DNA of 5,284 nt from Verrucomicrobiota bacterium (GTDB lineage Bacteria > Verrucomicrobiota > Kiritimatiellia > JAAZAB01): the NCBI GenBank assembly GCA_018896395.1, contig JAHIMN010000154.1:1-5284 (forward strand), read 5' to 3'. The notes under the pieces were generated by a model that searched no databases, was not told the DNA's origin, and worked only from the letters and a program-made list of their open reading frames with translations. The position numbers and the translations under genes were made by a program. Every line of letters starts with the position of its first letter. Position 1 is the first letter of the stretch. This document shows positions 1 through 4,986 of the stretch, piece after piece.

Positions 1-348
1 ACCGGCATGGCCTTCCGCGTTCCCACGGCGGACGTGTCGGTGGTTGACTTGACCTTCCGCACGACCCGCGACACCTCGATCGAAGAAATCGATAAGGCCC
101 TCAAGAAGGCCTCCCAAACCTATCTGAAAGGTCTCCTGGGTGTGACGGACGAGGAACTGGTCTCCACGGACTTCATTCACGACCCGCGCTCCTCGATCTA
201 TGACTCGCTGGCCACGCTCCAGAACAACCTGAAGGGCGAAAAGCGCTTTTTCAAGGTCGTGTCCTGGTACGACAACGAGTGGGGGTACTCCAACCGCCTG
301 GTGGAGCTCATCATCCATATGGCGAAAAAGGACGGCGTGCTGAAATGA
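1..348 (+). CDS. gap: Glyceraldehyde-3-phosphate dehydrogenase, C-terminal part (5' truncated by window edge)
   Basis: This is the C-terminal ~115 residues of GAPDH, the cytosolic glycolytic enzyme that oxidises and phosphorylates glyceraldehyde-3-phosphate to 1,3-bisphosphoglycerate with NAD. The frame is open from base 1 (T-G-M-A-F-R-V-P-T), and the ATG at 7 is an internal Met of the conserved TGMAFRVPT segment, not a start. VSVVDLT follows, and the family's hallmark SWYDNEWGY is encoded at 262-288, followed by SNRLVELI. The catalytic Cys and the Rossmann NAD domain lie upstream of the window; a full protein of about 330-340 residues would be usual. A small charged stretch (LKGEKR) sits just before the final conserved strand, where many bacterial GAPDHs are shorter. 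The TGA stop (346-348) overlaps the pgk ATG as ATGA, so translational coupling is likely. The family call is very secure; whether this is a glycolytic or gluconeogenic paralogue cannot be told from this part. Confidence 0.97.
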   Translation, partial: TGMAFRVPTADVSVVDLTFRTTRDTSIEEIDKALKKASQTYLKGLLGVTDEELVSTDFIHDPRSSIYDSLATLQNNLKGEKRFFKVVSWYDNEWGYSNRLVELIIHMAKKDGVLK

Positions 349-1607
349 ACAAGCTGACGGTTCGCGATGTGAACTGCAAGGGCCGACGCGTACTGGTGCG
401 CGTGGATTTCAACGTGCCCATCAAGGAAGGCCAGGTGGCCGACGACACCCGCATCACGGCCGCCTTGCCGACGATTCGTTACATCCTCGATCAGGGCGCA
501 TCAGTGGTGCTGATGAGCCACTTGGGCCGGCCGAAGGGCGGCAAGGTTGAGCCCAAGTTCAGTCTGAAGCCGGTGGCCGAGCGTCTGCAGGCGCTGTTGG
601 GTCGGCCAGTAAAGTTCGGACCGGATTGCATTGGTGCCGAGACGCTGGCGACGGCGCAAGCGATGCAACCGGGCGATGTTTTGCTCGTGGAAAACACCCG
701 CTTCTACAAGGAAGAGGAGGGCAAGGCCAAGGTCGCCGGTGACGCCACGGACGAGCAGAAAAAGACCGCCAAGACTGAAATGAAAGCCAGGCAGAAGGAG
801 TTTGCCAAGAAACTGGCCCTGCTCGGCGACGGGGAGATCTACGTGAACGACGCCTTCGGCTCCGCGCACCGAGCGCATAGCTCGACGGCGGTGGTCTGCC
901 AGTTTTACAAAAAGAGCGTGGCCGGTTTCCTGATGGAAAAGGAAATTGATTATCTGGGCCGCGCGCTGTCCAGCCCGGAGCGGCCGTTTGTGGCCATCCT
1001 CGGCGGCGCCAAGGTCAGTGACAAGGTCAACGTCATCACCAACCTGCTGGATAAAGTGAACAGCCTGATCATTGGCGGCGCCATGGCCTATACGTTTTAC
1101 CGCTCCAAGGGTTTGCCGACCGGCAAGTCGTTGGTGGAAGAGGACAAGATCGATCTGGCCCGGGATATTCTGGCCAAGGCCCGGGCCAAGGGCGTGGCCG
1201 TGCTGTTGCCGGTGGATAATGTGATTGCCGACGCGTTTGACGCCAAGGCCCGCATAGAGACCGTCGGCGAGCAGGGCATTCGCGATGACTGGATGGCGCT
1301 CGACATCGGTCCGCAATCGGCCCGGCTGTTTGCGGCCGAAATCGCCAAGGCCAAAACCGTGGTCTGGAACGGCCCCATGGGCTGTTTCGAGATGGCGCCG
1401 TTTGCGGCCGGCACCCTGGCGGTGGCCCAGGCGATTGCCGGGACAAAATGCCTGAGTATCATCGGCGGGGGTGACAGTGTCAGCGCCGTTAACAAGAGCG
1501 GCCTGGCCGACAAGATGACGCACATCAGCACCGGCGGCGGCGCCAGTCTGGAATTTCTGGAAGGCAAAGAATTACCGGGCGTGGCGGCCCTGAGCGATAA
1601 GGCATAA
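345..1607 (+). CDS. pgk: Phosphoglycerate kinase
   Basis: This cytosolic enzyme transfers the acyl phosphate of 1,3-bisphosphoglycerate to ADP, giving 3-phosphoglycerate and ATP. The product is 420 aa. Visible motifs, in order: RVDFNVP (19-25) and SHLGRPKG (58-65) for substrate binding, ENTRF (116-120), NDAFGSAHRAHSS (168-180), AILGGAKVSDK (217-227), IGGAMAYTF (243-251), VVWNGPMG (339-346), GGGDS (374-378) and STGGGASLE (395-403). Both lobes and the nucleotide site therefore look intact. The ATG at 345 gives the family-typical N-terminus MNKLTVRDV; an in-frame ATG at 279 would add 22 residues read out of frame through gap and is rejected. AGGA at 329-332 is a somewhat distant ribosome binding site, and the ATGA overlap with gap points to coupling. 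Oddity: a Lys/Glu-rich insertion of roughly 25 residues (about 126-150) follows ENTRFYKEEE. From memory, similar insertions occur in PVC-group PGKs. Confidence 0.98.
   Translation: MNKLTVRDVNCKGRRVLVRVDFNVPIKEGQVADDTRITAALPTIRYILDQGASVVLMSHLGRPKGGKVEPKFSLKPVAERLQALLGRPVKFGPDCIGAETLATAQAMQPGDVLLVENTRFYKEEEGKAKVAGDATDEQKKTAKTEMKARQKEFAKKLALLGDGEIYVNDAFGSAHRAHSSTAVVCQFYKKSVAGFLMEKEIDYLGRALSSPERPFVAILGGAKVSDKVNVITNLLDKVNSLIIGGAMAYTFYRSKGLPTGKSLVEEDKIDLARDILAKARAKGVAVLLPVDNVIADAFDAKARIETVGEQGIRDDWMALDIGPQSARLFAAEIAKAKTVVWNGPMGCFEMAPFAAGTLAVAQAIAGTKCLSIIGGGDSVSAVNKSGLADKMTHISTGGGASLEFLEGKELPGVAALSDKA
1599..1602 (+). promoter_or_regulatory. Ribosome binding site that decides the tpiA GTG start
   Basis: AAGG lies six bases before the GTG at 1609, inside the last codons of pgk. 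The nearby ATG at 1607-1609 is out of frame and meets TGA at once, so the GTG is the only start that fits the conserved N-terminus of triosephosphate isomerase. Confidence 0.6.
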
Positions 1608-1608
1608 T

Positions 1609-2373
1609 GTGAATACTAATCGCAAACCCATTGTCGCGGGCAACTGGAAGATGAACAACACCGTGGCCGAGGCTCTGGCCCTGGTTGCGGAAATAAAGCG
1701 CCAGGCGGCCGAGAGCAAGGGCGTCGAAATAGTACTGTGCCCGCCCTTTACGGCCCTGCAGGCCGTGAGCAACGCGATTTCCGGGACGGCCATCGGACTG
1801 GGCGCGCAGAATATGCATTGGGAAAAAGCGGGCGCCTTTACCGGCGAGGTGTCTGCGGCCATGTTGCGCGAACTGTATTGCCACTATGTCATCATCGGCC
1901 ATAGTGAGCGCCGCACGCTCTTCGGCGAGACCGATGCGGCCGTCAACCGCAAAGTCAAGACGGCGTTGGCCAGCAACCTGCACCCGATCGTTTGCGTCGG
2001 CGAAACCCTGCAACAGCGGCAGGCGAACCAGACCGAGGCGGTCATCAGGACCCAGGTGCTGAATGGCCTGAAGGACATTGGCCCGGATCAATTTACCCCT
2101 GTAATCATGGCCTACGAGCCGATCTGGGCGATTGGCACCGGCATGACGGCCACGCCTGATCAGGCCCAGGCCGTGCACAAGTTTATCCGCGGCCTGTTGC
2201 AGGAAATGATCGGCGAGCGCGTGGCGCAAACCGTGCGCATCCAGTACGGCGGCAGTGTCAAGCCGGCCAATGCCAGGGAGCTGTTTCACCAGCCGGATAT
2301 TGATGGCGGGCTGATCGGGGGCGCGGCGCTGGACGCGGATGCGTTCATGGCAATCGTGAACGCGGCACTGTAG
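1609..2373 (+). CDS. tpiA: Triosephosphate isomerase
   Basis: This (beta/alpha)8-barrel enzyme of the cytosol interconverts dihydroxyacetone phosphate and glyceraldehyde-3-phosphate, supplying the substrate for the neighbouring GAPDH. The product is 254 aa, the usual length. Catalytic residues are all present: Lys14 in AGNWKMN (10-16), His98 in IIGHSERR (95-102), and Glu170 in AYEPIWAIGTG (168-178), the last also forming the hinge of the mobile loop 6. The phosphate-binding YGGSVKP is at 213-219, and GLIGGAAL comes near the C-terminus. The gene starts with GTG one base after the pgk stop, with AAGG inside pgk as ribosome binding site, so it is co-transcribed with pgk and probably translationally coupled. 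Nothing is truncated or missing. An AT-rich spacer with a long inverted repeat follows the TAG stop. Confidence 0.98.
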   Translation: MNTNRKPIVAGNWKMNNTVAEALALVAEIKRQAAESKGVEIVLCPPFTALQAVSNAISGTAIGLGAQNMHWEKAGAFTGEVSAAMLRELYCHYVIIGHSERRTLFGETDAAVNRKVKTALASNLHPIVCVGETLQQRQANQTEAVIRTQVLNGLKDIGPDQFTPVIMAYEPIWAIGTGMTATPDQAQAVHKFIRGLLQEMIGERVAQTVRIQYGGSVKPANARELFHQPDIDGGLIGGAALDADAFMAIVNAAL

Positions 2374-2394
2374 CGAATAGCAATGCCATAAAAT

Positions 2395-2543
2395 CCCAAA
2401 TTCCAAGCGCCAAATTCCAGGGAAATAAAATCAACGAAGGCAAAAACGAAAACTGAAAGCAAACCGGGATTTATTTGTTTGGTTTTTATTAGAATTTAAG
2501 GGCCTATTCCTTGGAATTTGGATTTTGGAATTTGGAATTTGGG
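2395..2543. repeat. Long imperfect inverted repeat of AATTCCA / TGGAATT words in the tpiA-secG spacer
   Basis: The left arm (2395-2427) and right arm (2505-2543) are complementary. CCCAAATTCCAA (2395-2406) matches TTGGAATTTGGG (2532-2543) without a mismatch. CCAAATTCCA (2410-2419) matches TGGAATTTGG (2512-2521). Pairing continues inward with GGGAA (2420-2424) against TTCCT (2507-2511), including one G-T wobble. The right arm is longer and carries extra TGGAATT units. The loop may fold further: AAAAAC (2442-2447) can pair with GTTTTT (2482-2487). GC is about 36% over 2401-2520, well below the flanking genes. There is no open reading frame and no clear target-site duplication. From memory, such TTGGAATTTGG repeats recur between genes in several PVC and uncultured-phylum genomes; that is recollection, not a search. 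It may be a dispersed palindromic (MITE- or REP-like) element, and could also fold in the tpiA-secG mRNA. Confidence 0.75.
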
Positions 2544-2545
2544 TT

Positions 2546-2560
2546 GCGGGCGTAGCCCGC
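2546..2560 (+). other. Compact GC stem-loop just upstream of the secG ribosome binding site
   Basis: GCGGGC (2546-2551) and GCCCGC (2555-2560) form a perfect 6-bp stem around GTA, three bases after the long inverted repeat ends and six bases before the secG Shine-Dalgarno sequence. No T-run follows on either strand, so it is not a typical intrinsic terminator. It could protect the 5' end of a processed secG mRNA, modulate translation, or simply be the edge of the repeat element. Confidence 0.5.
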
Positions 2561-2566
2561 GGAAAG

Positions 2567-2572
2567 AGAGGA
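2567..2572 (+). promoter_or_regulatory. Ribosome binding site of secG
   Basis: AGAGGA lies four bases before the ATG at 2577. It supports this start, which also places the first membrane helix at the very N-terminus as expected for SecG. Confidence 0.65.
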
Positions 2573-2576
2573 TAAT

Positions 2577-2996
2577 ATGATTTATGTCAAAGCCATATTG
2601 ATCATAATTGAAATTATCAGCAGTATTCTACTGATCGTGATTATCCTGTTACAGCGTTCAAAGAGCGAGGGCCTGGGGCTGGCCTTCGGCTCCCAAATGG
2701 GCGAGTCGCTGTTTGGCGCCCGGGCCGGTAATGTCCTGGTGAAAGCCACAGTGTGGCTGGGCATTATTTTTATAGTCAATACGACCGTGCTGGCCAGGAT
2801 TTACTCCAGGGGATCATCATCCCCATCCCTGATATCGGAAAGCAGTGCTCCGGCGCCGAGTCCGGTGGGTCAGCCCGTAAACCAGCCGCCGGCCCCGGCG
2901 GTGCCCATGTCTGCCCCAATGACCCCGCTGGCGCCGACGCCGTCGCCGGTTGTGCCCTTCAGCGTGCCTGCCGCCACACCCGCTCCGGCCCCCTAA
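2577..2996 (+). CDS. secG: Preprotein translocase subunit SecG
   Basis: SecG is the small accessory subunit of the SecYEG channel in the inner membrane and assists SecA-driven protein export. The 139-aa product shows the family layout: a hydrophobic helix at about 4-25, the conserved cytoplasmic loop LLQRSKSEGLGLAFG (24-38), the LFGARAGNVLVKAT segment (45-58), and a second helix at about 53-75. A low-complexity Pro/Ala/Ser/Val-rich tail then runs from about 77 to the end (…APAPSPVG…TPAPAP). This is longer than the E. coli protein (about 110 aa); proline-rich SecG tails are known in several phyla, and their role is unclear. The ATG is supported by AGAGGA at 2567-2572. The gene lies about 200 bp after tpiA. 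From memory, tpiA-secG adjacency is common in bacteria, so secG is probably transcribed at least partly with the glycolytic genes. No convincing promoter of its own is visible. Confidence 0.93.
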   Translation: MIYVKAILIIIEIISSILLIVIILLQRSKSEGLGLAFGSQMGESLFGARAGNVLVKATVWLGIIFIVNTTVLARIYSRGSSSPSLISESSAPAPSPVGQPVNQPPAPAVPMSAPMTPLAPTPSPVVPFSVPAATPAPAP

Positions 2997-3009
2997 ATCG
3001 GCAGTCGCC

Positions 3010-4887
3010 ATGCCAAGGCCTCTTTCCATATCATTGACTCGCGCCGGTCGGGTTGTCGGTGCGCTGGTTGGCATGGTTCTGCTCGCCGCCTGCCGGCCCC
3101 AGCCGGGGTGCCGGCCCCAGCCGGGGTGCCGGCCCCAGGCTGAATCTTTGACTTCGGAACCTGCGGGCCAAACCACATTTTACGGGGTCGCGTCCCGCAT
3201 TCGCGGGTTTGATCCGGTTATGGCCGGCGATGTTGCCTCGGCGCTGGCTATCAGCCGGATTTACGAGGGTTTGCTTCAATATGCCTATCTGAAACGGCCC
3301 TATGTTGTCGAGCCGTGCCTGGCCGCCGCCTTGCCGCAGGTTTCACCGGATGCGCTCACCTATACTTTTTCCGTTCGCCGCGGCATTTATTTTCAGGACG
3401 ATCCCTGCTTCACCGCCACGCAGGGACGCGGTCGCGAATTGTCTGCCGCTGATTTTGTCTATTCCATCAAACGGGTCGCCGATATCAAGACCGGCTCGAC
3501 GGGGTTCTGGGCATTTAACGACCGGATTGTGGGGCTCGATGAATTCCGCGCCGCTTCCACCGGCGACAAGCCGACCGATTACCGTTGCCCGGTGGAAGGC
3601 TTAAGCGCGCTGGACGACTATACCTTCCAAATCCGGCTTAAACGGCCTTATCCGCAACTGCTCTGGATCATGACCATGCATTACACGTTTGCCGTGCCGC
3701 GCGAGGCGGTGGATTTTTACGGCGCGGATTTTGTCAATCATCCGGTGGGTACAGGGCCTTATGTGCTGAAGTCGTGGAAAAAGAATTACCGGCTGGAATA
3801 CACGCGCAATCCCAAGTGGGCGCAGACAGGCCGCATCGAACGGTACCCGGCCGAGGGATTACCGGGCGATGCCGCGCAGGGCCTGCTGATGGATGCCGGC
3901 AAACCCTTGCCCCTGATTGACCGCGTGGTGCAGTATGTCATTGGGGATACATCCACGATGTGGTTTATGTTCCTCAGGGGCCAGTTTGAAATGTCGGGCA
4001 TTTCACGCGATAATTGGAATGCCGTGATTTCGGCCGAAAAGGCCTTGAATCGTGATCTGGCCGCCAAGGGCATCCGCATGTTCGCTGCCCCGGTCATGGA
4101 AACCTATTACATCGGGTTCAATCTGGATGATCCCGTCGTGGGTCCGAATAAGCACCTGCGCCAGGCGCTGACCTGTGCCTTCAACACGGAAACCTATGTT
4201 CGGTTCTATAATGACCGCGTCATCCGTGCCAAGGGCCCCATTCCGCCCGGCATCGCCGGGTTCGAAGACCAGTCCACGCCGTATCCCTTCGACCTGACCC
4301 GTGCCCGAAGCCTGCTCGCCGAAGCGGGCTATCCCGACGGCAAGGATCCCCGAACCGGACGGCGGCTCAAGCTGACCATTGACCTGGGCAATGCCAACGA
4401 TCCCGAACTGCGCGCCGCCGTGGAATTATTTGCCGATTTCATGGGGCAAATCGGTGTGCTGATTGTGCCGGTTTATAATAACTGGCCGGCCTTCCTGGAA
4501 CGAATCGAGCGGCGCCAGGCGCAGTTGTTCCGGCTGGGCTGGGTCGCGGATTATCCCGATGCCGAAAACTTCCTCCAGCTCTTCTACGGCCCTAACAGCT
4601 CGCCGGGTCCCAACCACAGTAATTACCGCAACAAGGATTTTGACGTGCTGTATGCAAAGGTGCGGGTCCTGTCGGAGTCGCCGGAACGCACCGCGCTCTA
4701 TCGCCAGATGGCGGCAATGGTTGTCGAGGACTGCCCCTGGATTTTTGAACAGCACCCGCTCTCCTACGCGCTGACCCACGCCTGGCTGAAGAATTACAAG
4801 CCCCACGACTTTCCCTATGGCATGGGCAAGTATTACGCCGTTGATACGGAGGCGCGCCAGGCATGGAAATCAAAAGTGAACCATTGA
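3010..4887 (+). CDS. Peptide/oligopeptide-type ABC transporter substrate-binding lipoprotein (SBP_bac_5 family)
   Basis: This is a probable extracytoplasmic solute receptor of the DppA/OppA class (SBP_bac_5), which captures peptides or similar ligands for an ABC importer. The 625-aa product begins with a lipoprotein signal peptide: Arg at 3, 11 and 14, a hydrophobic core at about 15-27, and lipobox LAAC with Cys28. An 18-bp tandem repeat (CRPQPG) starts at that Cys. Family features follow: FDP (67-69), RIYEGLL (83-89), YTFSVRRGIYFQDD (118-131), SAADFVYSIKR (145-155), HPVGTGPYVL (244-253) and WVADYPDAENF (511-521), with KNYKPH near the C-terminus. It is somewhat longer than E. coli OppA/DppA, partly through a segment around ERYPAEGLPGDAAQGL. 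The ATG at 3010 is chosen because it places the signal peptide correctly; no good ribosome binding site precedes it, so coupling to secG 13 bases upstream is possible. TTG at 3034 is an alternative. No permease or ATPase gene is seen, and the ligand cannot be named. Confidence 0.9.
   Translation: MPRPLSISLTRAGRVVGALVGMVLLAACRPQPGCRPQPGCRPQAESLTSEPAGQTTFYGVASRIRGFDPVMAGDVASALAISRIYEGLLQYAYLKRPYVVEPCLAAALPQVSPDALTYTFSVRRGIYFQDDPCFTATQGRGRELSAADFVYSIKRVADIKTGSTGFWAFNDRIVGLDEFRAASTGDKPTDYRCPVEGLSALDDYTFQIRLKRPYPQLLWIMTMHYTFAVPREAVDFYGADFVNHPVGTGPYVLKSWKKNYRLEYTRNPKWAQTGRIERYPAEGLPGDAAQGLLMDAGKPLPLIDRVVQYVIGDTSTMWFMFLRGQFEMSGISRDNWNAVISAEKALNRDLAAKGIRMFAAPVMETYYIGFNLDDPVVGPNKHLRQALTCAFNTETYVRFYNDRVIRAKGPIPPGIAGFEDQSTPYPFDLTRARSLLAEAGYPDGKDPRTGRRLKLTIDLGNANDPELRAAVELFADFMGQIGVLIVPVYNNWPAFLERIERRQAQLFRLGWVADYPDAENFLQLFYGPNSSPGPNHSNYRNKDFDVLYAKVRVLSESPERTALYRQMAAMVVEDCPWIFEQHPLSYALTHAWLKNYKPHDFPYGMGKYYAVDTEARQAWKSKVNH
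3091..3138 (+). repeat. In-frame 18-bp tandem repeat at the lipobox cysteine
   Basis: The unit TGCCGGCCCCAGCCGGGG occurs twice in full (3091-3108, 3109-3126) and a third time for its first 12 bases (3127-3138), with no differences between copies. It encodes CRPQPG-CRPQPG-CRPQ, residues 28-43 of the substrate-binding lipoprotein. The first Cys is the predicted lipidation site. The exact identity of the copies suggests recent slippage or unequal recombination, and each 18-bp change keeps the frame. Confidence 0.92.
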
Positions 4888-4925
4888 AGATCTTAAAAAA
4901 GAAACAAGGCTAACCCGGACATTTC

Positions 4926-4932
4926 AAGGGGA
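4926..4932 (+). promoter_or_regulatory. Strong Shine-Dalgarno-like sequence without a long gene behind it
   Basis: AAGGGGA is the best Shine-Dalgarno match in the spacer, yet it lies 54 bases before the dedA ATG, too far to serve it directly. Ten bases after it, GTG (4943) opens a 13-codon frame. A TTG at 4936, only three bases away, opens a 7-codon frame ending at 4957-4959. The match may be chance or mark a leader peptide. Confidence 0.3.
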
Positions 4933-4942
4933 ATCTTGGACC

Positions 4943-4967
4943 GTGAAATATCGGGCTGATATTTCAC
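4943..4967. promoter_or_regulatory. Perfect 10-bp inverted repeat (dyad) upstream of dedA
   Basis: GTGAAATATC (4943-4952) and GATATTTCAC (4958-4967) are exact reverse complements around the 5-base centre GGGCT, giving a 25-bp dyad 19 bases before the dedA ATG. There is no T-run after it, so it is not a standard terminator. The size and symmetry fit an operator for a dimeric regulator, or an RNA hairpin in the dedA leader. No regulator gene is visible in the window and no clear promoter hexamers accompany it. Confidence 0.5.
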
Positions 4968-4984
4968 ACCGGACAGATGGTTGA
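4943..4984 (+). CDS. Possible 13-codon leader ORF upstream of dedA (tentative)
   Basis: GTG at 4943 opens a frame encoding MKYRADISHRTDG and ending with TGA at 4982-4984, two bases before the dedA ATG. It has AAGGGGA ten bases upstream, slightly beyond the usual spacing. Its first eight codons coincide with the perfect inverted repeat at 4943-4967. The geometry would suit a translated leader coupled to dedA, but such a short frame can arise by chance. The peptide has no recognisable similarity or attenuator-type codon run. Confidence 0.2.
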   Translation: MKYRADISHRTDG

Positions 4985-4986
4985 TC

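Noticed and set aside
279..344. An upstream in-frame ATG that would extend pgk by 22 residues.
   Set aside because: The extension overlaps the conserved GAPDH C-terminus in another frame and has no PGK similarity. The ATG at 345 gives the usual PGK N-terminus and an ATGA junction.
501..1523. A long minus-strand open frame (340 codons) opposite pgk.
   Set aside because: It is an antisense shadow of a GC-rich gene with conserved plus-strand motifs throughout; its translation shows no recognisable domain.
1525..2406. A 293-codon minus-strand frame opposite tpiA.
   Set aside because: tpiA on the plus strand has all catalytic residues; the antisense product has no recognisable family features.
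2461..2487. An intrinsic terminator after tpiA (AAACC pairing with GGTTT, followed by Ts).
   Set aside because: The stem is only 5 bp with a 15-base loop and the T-run is mostly used in the stem; it is better explained as part of the larger inverted repeat.
2467..2495. A secG promoter with TAGAAT (2490-2495) as -10 box.
   Set aside because: No acceptable -35 hexamer lies 15-18 bases upstream, and AT-rich sequence gives such matches easily.
2395..2543. A CRISPR array, prompted by the repeated TGGAATT words.
   Set aside because: Units are about 7 bases, adjacent and inverted between arms, with no regular spacers and no cas genes.
2950..3009. A GTG start at 2950 for the substrate-binding protein, overlapping secG.
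   Set aside because: It would put 20 proline-rich residues before a good lipoprotein signal peptide and has no ribosome binding site.
2753..3037. A plus-strand 94-codon frame overlapping secG.
   Set aside because: It is a shifted-frame shadow of the low-complexity, GC-rich secG tail without its own start signals.
4936..4965. A promoter with TTGGAC (4936-4941) as -35 and TATTTC (4960-4965) as -10 overlapping the dyad.
   Set aside because: Both hexamers match the consensus at only about three positions, which is too weak to annotate.
4943..4967. A Rho-independent terminator at the end of the lipoprotein gene.
   Set aside because: The stem is A/T-rich and no T-run follows on the plus strand, so a dyad operator or leader hairpin fits better.
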